Below are positions 17,424 to 25,791 of a stretch of DNA of 47,555 nucleotides, piece after piece. The translations under genes and the position numbers were made by a program. The first letter of the stretch is position 1, and the number at the start of each line of letters is the position of its first letter. Source of the DNA: a bacterium (GTDB taxonomy: Bacteria > Actinomycetota > Acidimicrobiia > Acidimicrobiales > Bin134); the NCBI GenBank assembly GCA_026709815.1, contig JAPOSH010000044.1:1-47555 (forward strand), given 5' to 3'. Under the pieces are notes generated by a model. That model made no database searches. It worked only from the letters and a program-made list of their open reading frames with translations, and was not told the origin of the DNA.

Positions 17424-18623
17424 GTGAGCGCTGATGCCATCCCTCAAGAAGTCGACGACGCCATCGACACCCTTTTGGCCGAGCACGACCCCGCTGCCAT
17501 GTCAGTGGAGGAGTTCCGGGGCCACCAGTACGACGCCGGCCTGGCCTGGGTCCACTTCCCAGCGGGTTTCGGCGGCCTCGGACTGGCCCCCCGATTCCAA
17601 CGCCACATCGAAGCCCGCCTGCGCGACGCAGGCGCCGGTCCGCCTGATCCGGGCACGTTCTTCTTCACCCTGGCCGGACCGACCATCGTGACCCATGGCA
17701 CCGACGAGCAGAAGCGCCGGTTCCTGCGGCCTATGTTCACCGGAGAAGAGCGCTGGTGCCAGCTGTTCTCCGAGCCCGGTGCGGGCAGCGACTTCGCCGG
17801 TCTGGCTACTCGGGCGATCCGCGACGGCGACGTCTGGACCGTGGACGGCCAGAAGGTGTGGAACACCATCGCCCACCTGGCTGACTGGGGCATGCTGGTA
17901 GCCCGAAGCGACCCCGATGCCCCCAAGCACCGGGGCATGACCTACTTCGCTTTGGACATGCACGCCGAGGGAGTAGAGGTGCGTCCCTTACGCCAGATCA
18001 CCGGCGAAGCCGAGTTTAACGAGGTCTATATGACGGGCGTGCAGGTGCCCGACGCCAACCGCATCGGCGATGAAGGAGGCGGCTGGGGGGTGGCGCTCAC
18101 CACGCTGATGAACGAGCGCACGGTTATCGGGGGCGGCGGCTCGCCCAAGCGGGGCTCGGGCAGCATCGCCGAACTGGTACGGGTGTGGTCGGAGCTCTCC
18201 GATGAGCAGCGCACCTCAGCTCGTCTCGACCGGGTGATGAAACTGTGGAGCCAGGCCGAGACGCTGCGGCTCACCAATATGCGGGCCTCGCAGAACCGCC
18301 GGGCCGGCAACCCCGGACCCGAGGGCTCGGTGGCCAAGGCCATACACGCCGAGCTGAACAAGTCCGTCTTCGAGGAGTGCGTGAATCTCCAGGGGCCCGC
18401 CGGGTCGGTGGACTTCGACTACACCTTCCGCCGGCCCGAAGCGGTGTCGGTAACCGGCGTTGAGAACGGGGTCGGGCACGCCTTTTTGCGATCCCGAGCC
18501 AACTCCATCGAGGGCGGCACCACCGAGATCATGCGCAACATCCTGGGCGAGCAGATCCTCGGCCTGCCCGGCGAGCCCCGGGTGGACAAAGCCATCCCGT
18601 GGAACGAGGTCCCCCGCAACTAG
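17424..18623 (+). CDS. Acyl-CoA dehydrogenase family protein
   Basis: 399 residues with the FAD-dependent acyl-CoA dehydrogenase fold. 'WCQLFSEPGAGSDFAGLATRAIRDGDVWTVDGQKVWNTIAHLADWGMLVARSD' is the flavin/substrate signature, and 'IEGGTTEIMRNILGEQILGLP' is the C-terminal signature. A catalytic Glu at the classical place is not obvious ('VENGVGHAFLRSRAN' precedes the last helix), as in many actinobacterial paralogs. It oxidises an unknown acyl-CoA. The start follows a leaderless-type -10 box. Confidence 0.92.
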   Translation: MSADAIPQEVDDAIDTLLAEHDPAAMSVEEFRGHQYDAGLAWVHFPAGFGGLGLAPRFQRHIEARLRDAGAGPPDPGTFFFTLAGPTIVTHGTDEQKRRFLRPMFTGEERWCQLFSEPGAGSDFAGLATRAIRDGDVWTVDGQKVWNTIAHLADWGMLVARSDPDAPKHRGMTYFALDMHAEGVEVRPLRQITGEAEFNEVYMTGVQVPDANRIGDEGGGWGVALTTLMNERTVIGGGGSPKRGSGSIAELVRVWSELSDEQRTSARLDRVMKLWSQAETLRLTNMRASQNRRAGNPGPEGSVAKAIHAELNKSVFEECVNLQGPAGSVDFDYTFRRPEAVSVTGVENGVGHAFLRSRANSIEGGTTEIMRNILGEQILGLPGEPRVDKAIPWNEVPRN

Positions 18624-18694
18624 GTCCGAACCTGCGGTCAAGCCAGCCGATCACCGTCTCAGCGGCGGCTGCTGCCGGTTAGCCTGTCGGCCAA

Positions 18695-19741
18695 GTGCCA
18701 GTCGCCGATTCGCTGTTGTCCGTTGAGGGCGTGTGCAAGTCGTTCGGCGCGACCGAGGTGCTGGCGGACTTCGATCTGGCGCTGAACGCAGGTGAGATGC
18801 TGTCGCTGCTGGGGCCGAGCGGGTGTGGCAAGACCACGCTGCTGCGGCTCATCGCCGGCCTGGAGCAGGCCGACCGGGGCAGGGTCGTGCTGGACGGAAC
18901 CGCCGTAGACGGCGACGGTGCCTGGAGCAGGCCCGAGGACCGCCAAGTAGGCATGGTGTTCCAAGACTGGGCGCTGTTTCCGCATTTGGATGTGGCCGGC
19001 AACGTGGGCTACGGGGTTCCCCGCCGCCAGCGGACCGCAGAGGTATCCAAGACCCTGGAAATGGTGAACCTGCCGAGAACCCAAGACCGCATGCCCGACA
19101 CCCTCTCCGGCGGCCAGCAGCAGCGGGTGGCGCTGGCCCGGGCCATCGCCCCCAAACCCAAGGTCTTGTTGCTGGACGAGCCTTTTTCCAACCTGGACGC
19201 CGCTTTGCGGCGCGAGGTCCGAACTGAGGTGCGCGAGCTACTCCAAGAGGCCGAGATCACCGCGGTTTTCGTCACCCACGACCGAGAAGAGGCGCTGGCT
19301 CTCGGCGACCGGGTGGCGGTGATGAACGCCGGGCGAATCGTGCAGGAAGGATCGCCATCGGAGGTCTACCGGCAGCCGGCCAATCCGTGGGTGGCAGGGT
19401 TCGTGGGGGGGGTGTCGATGTACCCCGCGAGCGCCGCCGGAAACGTGGCCCACGCCGACTTCGGCGCCATTCCCCTGCTCAAACCGGACCAGGGCGCCGT
19501 GGAAGTGGCGGTGAGACCCGAGAATGTGGACCTGCTTCCCGACGGCAACCGCGCCGCCACTCATATCGTGGAGCGCCTGGAGTTCCAAGGGGCTGATTCC
19601 ATGGTCACGGTGGCCAACTCAGCCGGCGTCCGCCTTCAGGCCCGAGTCAGCGGCACGCAGAGCATCAAACCCGGAGATCGGGTGCTGCCGGTGTTCTCCG
19701 GATCGCCCGCGACGGCCTTTGCCCGGTCCGACGCCGACTGA
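18695..19741 (+). CDS. ABC transporter ATPase, iron(III)/FbpC type
   Basis: 348 residues. Walker A is 'GPSGCGKTTLLRLIAG', the Q-loop 'VGMVFQDWALFPHLDV', the signature 'LSGGQQQRVALARA', Walker B 'VLLLDEPFSNLD' and the switch 'FVTHDREEALAL'. A C-terminal TOBE-like region ('VEVAVRPENVDLLPDG') completes the FbpC/PotA-type subunit. It energises the permease encoded 93 bases downstream. The permease type suggests ferric iron, though sulfate, thiamine or phosphonate relatives exist. No binding-protein gene is adjacent. Confidence 0.92.
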   Translation: MPVADSLLSVEGVCKSFGATEVLADFDLALNAGEMLSLLGPSGCGKTTLLRLIAGLEQADRGRVVLDGTAVDGDGAWSRPEDRQVGMVFQDWALFPHLDVAGNVGYGVPRRQRTAEVSKTLEMVNLPRTQDRMPDTLSGGQQQRVALARAIAPKPKVLLLDEPFSNLDAALRREVRTEVRELLQEAEITAVFVTHDREEALALGDRVAVMNAGRIVQEGSPSEVYRQPANPWVAGFVGGVSMYPASAAGNVAHADFGAIPLLKPDQGAVEVAVRPENVDLLPDGNRAATHIVERLEFQGADSMVTVANSAGVRLQARVSGTQSIKPGDRVLPVFSGSPATAFARSDAD

Positions 19742-19819
19742 CCTCCGGCGGCCGACGGCCTGCTCAGCAGAGGCGGCAAAGAATGTAAAGCAAGCTTCAC
19801 GGATGGCGGGGCCAGCCGG

Positions 19820-19825
19820 TAAAGT
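19820..19825 (+). promoter_or_regulatory. -10 box (TAAAGT) before the permease gene
   Basis: TAAAGT lies 8 bases before the GTG at 19834 and no Shine-Dalgarno is visible, which suggests a second, near-leaderless transcript for the permease. Confidence 0.35.
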
Positions 19826-19833
19826 CGCTCTTC

Positions 19834-21432
19834 GTGGGGCCCACGACAATCCGGTCTTCAGCCATTTTGCGGGCCGCCGCCATCGTCGTCACGGTTGGCT
19901 TCGCCTTCCCGGCGGGCTACTTGGTTTGGCGCAACTTCACCTTCCACAGCGACCCATTGGGCGTGCTCTTCTCCCAGCGCACCCAGGGGCCGCTGCTGCG
20001 CACGCTGCGGCTGGCCGCGCTGGTCTCGGTTTCCACCGCGGCGCTCGGCACCTCCCTGGCCTGGTTGACCACCCGGTGCGACATCCCTCTCCGGCGGATG
20101 TGGCAGGCGCTGTTGCCGCTGCCGCTGGTGTTCCCCACCTTCATCGGCGCGGCGGCGCTGATCCGCACTCTCAACCCCGGCGGCCTGCTGTCGGACTGGC
20201 TGGACAACCTGGGGCTGGTGTGGGACGTGGAGATACAGGGCCTGTTCGGCGCATGGCTGGCGCTCACCCTCTTCACCTACCCCTACGTTTACCTGCCGGT
20301 GGCCGCCCGGCTGCGGCGCCTGCCCGGCTCGGCGGAGGAGACCGCCCGGCTGTTGGGCGACAGCCCGCCGGCGGTCATCAGGCGGGTGGTGCTCCCCCAG
20401 ACGGCAACGGCCATCAGCGCCGGCACCCTGCTGGTGTTCCTGTATGCCATCAGCGACTTCGGCGCGGTCCAGCTCATGCGCTATGACACGCTCAGCCGGG
20501 CCGTCTACACCACCCGGCTCAACAACCAGCCGGTCTCCATGGCACTCAGCGTGGTCCTGCTGGTACTGGCCGCCGCAGTGGTGCTGGCAGAGCGGGGGGC
20601 CACCCGCCGTTTCGAGCACGCCGCCCCGGTGCGCTCGCAAAACCCGGTGGTCTATCGGCTGGGCCGGACCAAGCCAATCGCCGTGGCTTTTTTGGCCAGT
20701 TCGGTCGCGCTGGCCCTGTTGGGGCCGCTGGCGTCGTTGGCCGACTGGACAATCGACGGGATCAGGCTGGAGGCCTCTGGGGGGCGGGATCTGCTCGTGG
20801 GATGGGAAGACGTGTGGTCGCCCGCCTGGCACACCGCCTATGGCAGCATTCTGGCCGCGGCGGCATCGGTGGCCATCGTGCTGCCGGCGGCCTACCTCGT
20901 GGTGCGCCACCGGTCTCGCATCGGCACATTGGCCAATGCGGTGATCGTGTCGGCGTTCGCCCTGCCGGGAATACTCATCGGGCTGGCACTACTGTTCTGG
21001 ACGCTCCAAACCGACGTCGGCAGCCATCTCCGCAACACCCTGGTGTTGCTGGTTTTCGCTTACATCGTGCGATTCGGAGGCCAGACGATGCGCACCTCCC
21101 AAGTGGCGGTGGCCGCGGTGTCGTCCCGGCTGACCGACGCCGCCCGCACCCTGGGCGCCGGCGGGCTGCGTCGATTCCGGTCTCTGGAGCTGCCGCTCAT
21201 GGCCCCGGGGCTGCTGGCCGGGGGCGGGCTGGTGATGCTCTCGGTGATGAAGGAGCTGCCCATCACGCTGCTCATCGCCCCCTTCGACTTCCCCACGCTC
21301 ACCACCAAGGCGTTCAACAGCATCGAGGAGGCCTTCGTGGCCGAGGCCGGCATCTGGTCGGGCGCGCTCGTCGTGCTGTCGGGCGCGCTCACCTGGCTCT
21401 TCATCGTCCGCCGGTCCGACTACTTCGACTAG
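19834..21432 (+). CDS. ABC transporter permease, fused two-domain FbpB type
   Basis: 532 residues with about twelve membrane helices in two homologous halves. Each half has an EAA-type loop: 'LPGSAEETARLLGDSPPAVIRRVVLPQTATAISAG' in the first and 'RLTDAARTLGAGGLRRFRSLELPLMAPGLLAGG' in the second. The internal duplication is typical of iron(III) (FbpB) and thiamine (ThiP) permeases. It pairs with the ATPase upstream. With the solute-binding protein missing from the cluster, substrate assignment stays open. Confidence 0.92.
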   Translation: MGPTTIRSSAILRAAAIVVTVGFAFPAGYLVWRNFTFHSDPLGVLFSQRTQGPLLRTLRLAALVSVSTAALGTSLAWLTTRCDIPLRRMWQALLPLPLVFPTFIGAAALIRTLNPGGLLSDWLDNLGLVWDVEIQGLFGAWLALTLFTYPYVYLPVAARLRRLPGSAEETARLLGDSPPAVIRRVVLPQTATAISAGTLLVFLYAISDFGAVQLMRYDTLSRAVYTTRLNNQPVSMALSVVLLVLAAAVVLAERGATRRFEHAAPVRSQNPVVYRLGRTKPIAVAFLASSVALALLGPLASLADWTIDGIRLEASGGRDLLVGWEDVWSPAWHTAYGSILAAAASVAIVLPAAYLVVRHRSRIGTLANAVIVSAFALPGILIGLALLFWTLQTDVGSHLRNTLVLLVFAYIVRFGGQTMRTSQVAVAAVSSRLTDAARTLGAGGLRRFRSLELPLMAPGLLAGGGLVMLSVMKELPITLLIAPFDFPTLTTKAFNSIEEAFVAEAGIWSGALVVLSGALTWLFIVRRSDYFD

Positions 21433-21478
21433 CAGCGCCAACGCAAGCGCCAACGCAGATCTGTGACACGCTGCGGGG

Positions 21479-22648
21479 GTGAGCATCGAGCCGTTCGAGA
21501 TCTGCGTCCCCCGAGCCGACCTAGACGACCTACACCAGCGTTTGTCCATGACCCGTTGGCCCGACACCGTGAGGCCGGGTTGGGCCGACGGCGCTTCGGT
21601 GGCTTACATGCAAGATCTGTGCCGACACTGGGCCGACGGCTACGACTGGCGGGCCCGGGAGACCTACCTCAACGCCTTCCCCCAGTTCACCGCCACTGCG
21701 GCCGGCGAGCGGGTGCACTTCTACCATGTGCGCTCCCCAGCGACCGATGCGCTGCCCATGGTGATGATCCACGGGTACATGGGCTCGGTGGTGGAGTTCC
21801 GCGAGATGATGGGACCGCTGTCCGATCCGGCGGCTCACGGCGGCGATCCGGCTGACGCCTTCCACCTCGTGGTCCCGTCGCTGCCCGGCTACGGATTCTC
21901 CGGCCCGACCGCCAACCCCGGCGTAGACGTGCACCGCTGCGCCGAGGCCATCGCCGGGGTCATGGAGCAGTTGGGCTACGAGCGCTACATCGTGCAGGGG
22001 GGCGACTGGGGGGCGCTGGTCACCCGGCGCATGGCGGAGGCCTTCGGCGACCGGCTCATCGCCGCCCACTTCAACATGCTCTTCGCCCAGCCCACGGCGG
22101 AGGAGGCCGCCGAGCAGGCTGAGATGATGGAAGGGGTGACCGAGGCCGAACAGGCGGCCATGGCCCGCTCGCTGGAGGTGATCGCCGACGGCACCGGCTA
22201 CATGGCCATGCTCTCCACCAAGCCCCAAACCCTGGCCGTGGCCCACAACGACTCCCCCGCCGGTCTAGCGGCGTGGTTCATGGAGAAATACCAGCACTGG
22301 TGCGACCTGGAGAACGGCGATCTCGAGAGCGTGTTCACCAAGGACCAGCTACTCGACAACGTGATGCTGTACTGGATCACCGCCACCGCGGCGTCATCGG
22401 GGCGGCTGTATCTGGAGTCGGCCCGCACCGGCACGTCGGCGCTGGACTCCTGGGCCGGTCGGGTGGAGGTGCCCACCGGCCATGCCGTCTACCCTCGGGA
22501 GCTGCTGCAAACCCCGCGGGTGTGGGCCGAGCGCCGCTACAACATCGTTCACTGGGCCGTGCAGCCCAAAGGCGGCCACTTCGCCCCCTTCGAGCAGCCC
22601 GAGCTGTTCACCGACGACCTGCGAGCCTTCGGGCGCCTGTTCCGCTGA
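21479..22648 (+). CDS. Epoxide hydrolase-like alpha/beta hydrolase (EHN domain)
   Basis: 389 residues. The N-terminal EHN domain begins 'IEPFEICVPRADLDDLHQRLSMTRWPD'. The hydrolase core has 'VMIHGYMGSVVEF' (oxyanion region), the nucleophile Asp in 'VQGGDWGALVTRRMA', and the catalytic His in 'KGGHFAPFEQPELF'. The lid has Tyr residues as expected for epoxide opening. It ends 3 bases before the convergent selenoprotein-like gene. The GTG start lacks a strong ribosome site. Confidence 0.9.
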   Translation: MSIEPFEICVPRADLDDLHQRLSMTRWPDTVRPGWADGASVAYMQDLCRHWADGYDWRARETYLNAFPQFTATAAGERVHFYHVRSPATDALPMVMIHGYMGSVVEFREMMGPLSDPAAHGGDPADAFHLVVPSLPGYGFSGPTANPGVDVHRCAEAIAGVMEQLGYERYIVQGGDWGALVTRRMAEAFGDRLIAAHFNMLFAQPTAEEAAEQAEMMEGVTEAEQAAMARSLEVIADGTGYMAMLSTKPQTLAVAHNDSPAGLAAWFMEKYQHWCDLENGDLESVFTKDQLLDNVMLYWITATAASSGRLYLESARTGTSALDSWAGRVEVPTGHAVYPRELLQTPRVWAERRYNIVHWAVQPKGGHFAPFEQPELFTDDLRAFGRLFR

Positions 22649-22651
22649 GGG

Positions 22652-23215
22652 CTACGCGAACCGGGCGGAGCGCATAGCCAAGATGTCGTCCTCGCCGCGG
22701 CCCTCGGTGGCCTCGAGCGCCTCTTCGGGGCCTTTCATGCGCAGCGGGCAGGAAACCGACACGTCCATCACCTGATTGACGCGGCCGAAGGCGATCCAGC
22801 AGCCGATGGACAGGGTCATGTCCATCATCAGCTCGTCGCCGAAGTGCCCGACCATGCGGTCCATGAACGCCTGGTCGATGGCCAGATGGTCGGTGGCGTA
22901 CTTCTCGCAGTACTCCAAGGCATCCCGCTCGGCCTCGCTGTAGCCGTGGTATTGGTCTCGATTGCCGACGTTGAGGTAGTCGTCCTCGCTCAGATCATGT
23001 TGCGCCAACGACGCAACCCGGGTGTCCAGTCAAACCACGCAGTGGTTGATCTGGGCGATCCTCATCCTCAGCAGCTCCCGCAGCCGCACCGAGAGCTTGC
23101 TCTTGTTGTACACCGCCGCGCTGAATGCCGACGCCGGAGCGGTCAGCTCCGGGCACAGCATCCACAGCCGATGCAGCTCCTCGGCGGGGCCATCGGGGAT
23201 CTTGATTCGCGCCAT
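22652..23215 (-). CDS. AhpD/carboxymuconolactone-decarboxylase-like selenoprotein (TGA read as Sec62)
   Basis: The track shows two ORFs, 23030-23215 and 22652-23008, in the same frame and separated only by a TGA at 23032-23030. Read through, they give one 187-residue protein with the AhpD/CMD core: 'LRELLRMRIAQINHC-VV-U-LDTRVASLAQHDLSEDDYLNV...SEAERDALEYCEKYAT'. The TGA falls exactly where the second Cys of the redox CxxC motif stands (C59-V-V-U62). No frame change or other lesion is present. A hairpin of bacterial SECIS type follows at the right distance. AhpD-like selenoproteins are known from marine metagenomes. The start is ATG with GAGGAGGAGG just upstream. The function would be thiol- or selenol-based peroxide or disulfide chemistry. 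The alternative is a one-base nonsense mutation (TGC or TGT to TGA). Confidence 0.8.
22999..23017 (-). promoter_or_regulatory. Candidate bacterial SECIS hairpin
   Basis: Read on the minus strand, twelve bases follow the TGA, then GTTGCGTC, loop GTT, GGCGCAAC. The stem is 8 pairs with one U-G, and the apical loop begins with G, 21 bases after the TGA. Known bacterial SECIS elements place a small G-containing loop about 16-37 bases after the UGA, where SelB binds it. Confidence 0.65.
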
Positions 23216-23353
23216 GCCTCCTCCTCGGCCGGAATGCCAAGACTGTACAGTCCCAGACGCCTCCCAGCTCGCACAGTCGCTTCACGAGCAGGCGTTCGGG
23301 CCCGTTGCCGCGACTTGCGGCTGTGCTGCTCGCCGCGGCCTCGGCCTTTTCCG

Positions 23354-24241
23354 TCAGCCCAGATCAGCGTGATTCTTCGGACGGGTGGTGGCGATGGTGC
23401 CGTAGAACACACCGACGAGCACGATGACCGCGCCAACGGCGGCGACAGGGCGGGGGAACTCGCTGAAGAACGCCGCGGCCCAAACTGTGCCCGCCACCGT
23501 CTCGATGGGTGAGAACAAGGCCACATCGGCCACCGGGGCGAAGCGAGGCGCGTTGGACAGTGCCAGTCGGCCGAAAGGGTTGAACACCAGCCCCATGGCG
23601 GCGATGGACAGATAGGCCCGGGCGTCCAACGAAAGCGGCGACGCCCAGTACATCAGCGCCGCCACGGTCAGCACTCCGCCGATGGACAACCCCACCAGCC
23701 GGCTCATGTCGGGATACCGGCGCCACATGGTCAGGCTCACCGAGAAGCCCACAATGGCCACCACGCCCAGCAGGTCGCCCGAGAGGGTGGGCTCGCCCAC
23801 CGAGCTGAACACGATGGCCACGATGCCCGCCAGGGTGATGGCGATGGCAATGGCGATGGCGCGGCTTATGCGCTCCTTCAGCCATATCCAGGCGCTCACC
23901 GCGGACAGCAGCGGCACCGCCGACACGATGGCCACCACATTGGCCACCCGGGTCTCGGTGACGGCGATCACGAAGCAGAGCTGGCTGCCTCCGCTGAGCG
24001 CCCCAATGACCAAGTGCTGCCACCGGTGGCTGCGGAACGCCTCCAGCGGCCCGCAGCCGTCCACCCGATGGCTCAGGCCGGTGTAGAGGGGTACCGAGCA
24101 GCACGCGACCCAGAAGGAGACATCCACGGCATCGGCCTCCGAGAGCCGGATCCAAAGCGAATCGGTGGAAACCGCCAGCATCCCCACTCCGGCGAGCAAC
24201 CAGCCCAGCCGCCGTTGATCATTGGCCCGGGCGGCATCCAT
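23354..24241 (-). CDS. EamA/DMT-superfamily transporter
   Basis: 295 residues with ten predicted membrane helices in two five-helix halves, as in the EamA family ('ETRVANVVAIVSAVPLLSAVSAWIWLKERISRAIAIAIAITLAGIVAIVF', then 'PVADVALFSPIETVAGTVWAAAFFSEFPRP'). These are inner-membrane metabolite or drug exporters; the substrate is unknown. The ATG lies only four bases after the last base of the tRNA-Val gene on the same strand, so the mRNA probably arises by tRNA 3'-end processing. Confidence 0.9.
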   Translation of the reverse strand: MDAARANDQRRLGWLLAGVGMLAVSTDSLWIRLSEADAVDVSFWVACCSVPLYTGLSHRVDGCGPLEAFRSHRWQHLVIGALSGGSQLCFVIAVTETRVANVVAIVSAVPLLSAVSAWIWLKERISRAIAIAIAITLAGIVAIVFSSVGEPTLSGDLLGVVAIVGFSVSLTMWRRYPDMSRLVGLSIGGVLTVAALMYWASPLSLDARAYLSIAAMGLVFNPFGRLALSNAPRFAPVADVALFSPIETVAGTVWAAAFFSEFPRPVAAVGAVIVLVGVFYGTIATTRPKNHADLG

Positions 24242-24245
24242 TCGG

Positions 24246-24319
24246 TGGGCCGTAAGGGACTCGAACCCCTGACCCCCTGCGCGTCATGCAGGTGCTCTAG
24301 CCAACTGAGCTAACGGCCC
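24246..24319 (-). tRNA. tRNA-Val (GAC)
   Basis: Cloverleaf on the minus strand: acceptor GGGCCGT/ACGGCCC, D-arm GCTC/GAGC, anticodon stem CCTGC/GCAGG with loop ATGACGC (anticodon GAC), T-arm AGGGG-TTCGAGT-CCCTT. CCA is not encoded (ACCG follows). Confidence 0.95.
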
Positions 24320-24422
24320 GCGGCGAGCTAGGTTAGCAGGAGCAGCCGCACAGCCGTGAACGGCTTTCAAGCTGCTTGGGCTCGACCGCCTCAAGGGCAG
24401 CAGATGCTGCCGCTCGACTTGC

Positions 24423-25256
24423 TCACCCAGCGCTCACTTCGATCCACAGCCGGCAGTGGTCGCTGCTCCCCCACTGTCCGGGTTCGTTCATGGCTCGCAC
24501 AGTGACGCTCTCGTGGAAGCCACGCGAGGCGAAGGCATAGTCGAGCTGGTTCTCGGCAGTTTCCGGTGACCTTCTGGAGGTGTAATAGGTGGGGACGTTT
24601 TTGGTGTCTCCCGGCAGGCCTTGGGGTGTCGGACTGGCTCGTCTGCCATTGGGAAACTGCGGGCCCAGAAACTCCAATCCGAGCGCGGCCATCCTGTCGA
24701 TGACAGTGCGCTCGCGCGCTGGAAGCGACAGCCGATTGTTGTCAGCGGCTCCGTAGATCATATTGAGATCGCCTGCGGCCAAAATGCGATGGGTGCTGGG
24801 GTTGGAGCTGCCGGCGAACGCCGAAAGGTCCGAGACGATCCGGTGAGCTGAGCCATCGGAATAACCGACCCCCCACGTAGTTCCAGTCGAGGAGTGAGGG
24901 ATGATCCAGCGGGCATACATGGAAACCACGATGAACGGGTCTGCGTCTCGCGGGATGACGCGCGCCGCGGCGACGGTGCTCACGTCACTGACTGGGATCT
25001 CCAGCTCTGCAGGCTCATGCATGAGACCCACCGGCTTGAACCACTCAACCTCTACCCGGTCCGACAGCTTCACCACCATCGGCCAGCGGTCGTAGAGGTC
25101 GTCGGGTCGGTCTGCACTGGCGATTTCAACTTGACCGGCGACGTCTTCTGGCACCTGACCCGCCTCTTGCAGCAGGGCCACATCGGCGTCCATGCCCACG
25201 AGTTCGCGCCAAGGCTCATGGCGCTTGGCGATGTTCCAGGAGACGACTCTCGTCAC
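24423..25256 (-). CDS. Endonuclease/exonuclease/phosphatase (EEP) family protein
   Basis: 277 residues from a GTG with AGAGGAA upstream. EEP motifs in order: 'VSWNIAKRHEPW' (Asn), 'DVALLQEAGQ' (Glu metal ligand), 'ILAAGDLNMIYG' (GDxN), and 'GSSDHCRLWIE' (SDH). The catalytic set is complete, so it is likely an active metal-dependent hydrolase of nucleic acid or phosphoester substrate. The gene is lower in GC than its neighbours and sits between two tRNA genes with a truncated antitoxin-like gene, which suggests acquired DNA. Confidence 0.85.
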   Translation of the reverse strand: MTRVVSWNIAKRHEPWRELVGMDADVALLQEAGQVPEDVAGQVEIASADRPDDLYDRWPMVVKLSDRVEVEWFKPVGLMHEPAELEIPVSDVSTVAAARVIPRDADPFIVVSMYARWIIPHSSTGTTWGVGYSDGSAHRIVSDLSAFAGSSNPSTHRILAAGDLNMIYGAADNNRLSLPARERTVIDRMAALGLEFLGPQFPNGRRASPTPQGLPGDTKNVPTYYTSRRSPETAENQLDYAFASRGFHESVTVRAMNEPGQWGSSDHCRLWIEVSAG

Positions 25257-25297
25257 CGAATCTTCCTCTAAGTAAGACAGGACATGGAATAGATCGG

Positions 25298-25609
25298 TCA
25301 GCGTCTGTGCTGTGCTCTTGAATCAACTGGCTCGCGGATGACAACGTCACCGCTCTCATCCAACTCGGCAAATGGGAGACCCTGGGCAACGAACTCCGTC
25401 TCCAAATCAAGCGATTCGCGCCAGAGCTTCATCTCCTCAGCCCACACGGTCCGCACAATCGCCTGAGCGCAGGGGTCGTCAAGGTGGTCGTAGTGGGTTT
25501 CGCCTTTGAGAACAGCAGCGATCTCGCTGTGGGGTATCTCGCGCGACCTCTCCATCTCTCGGCCGATCCTAGCCCAATGGGAAACCTGCAGGGCGGCGCT
25601 GCGGTCCAT
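25298..25609 (-). pseudogene. ParD-like antitoxin family protein, 5'-truncated
   Basis: 103 residues starting MDRSAALQVSHWARIGREMERS, followed by 'IPHSEIAAVLKGE' and a C-terminal 'LDLETEFVAQGLPFAELDESGDVVIREP'. This matches actinobacterial ParD-like proteins from their second helix onward. The usual first 20 or so residues (ribbon and start of helix 1, normally before '-RSAAQQIAHWARIG') are missing: the gene begins 24 bases downstream of the tRNA-Cys 3' end. It may still be translated from the ATG. No toxin gene follows. The DNA-binding strand is probably lost. Confidence 0.6.
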
Positions 25610-25633
25610 AGCCGGGGCCGCTGTCGACCCTCT

Positions 25634-25710
25634 TGGAGCGCCGGACGGGATTTGAACCCGTGAATCATGGCTTTGCAGGCCACTCCCTTAGTCCGCTCGG
25701 GCACCGGCGC
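25634..25710 (-). tRNA. tRNA-Cys (GCA)
   Basis: Minus strand: acceptor GCGCCGG/CCGGCGC, anticodon stem-loop GTGGC-CTGCAAA-GCCAT (anticodon GCA), T-arm ACGGG-TTCAAAT-CCCGT. Discriminator T, then CCA is encoded. Confidence 0.95.
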
Positions 25711-25779
25711 AAGGTTGGCCGCCGAGGCGGCCGACCCTGACAGTGTATGGGATCGACCCGGCTGCATCACACGGGGGTT

Positions 25780-25785
25780 TAGAGT
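25780..25785 (+). promoter_or_regulatory. -10 box (TAGAGT), probable leaderless promoter
   Basis: TAGAGT, six bases (TTCCCC), then the ATG at 25792. No Shine-Dalgarno is visible. Confidence 0.55.
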
Positions 25786-25791
25786 TTCCCC

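Noticed and set aside
22652-23215. AhpD-like gene as a simple pseudogene
   Set aside because: Only one lesion, located exactly at a redox Cys position, with a SECIS-like hairpin; both halves are otherwise intact and in one frame.
24389-24404. GGCAGCAGATGCTGCC palindrome near tRNA-Val as terminator or attachment site
   Set aside because: No T-run and no second copy found in the window.
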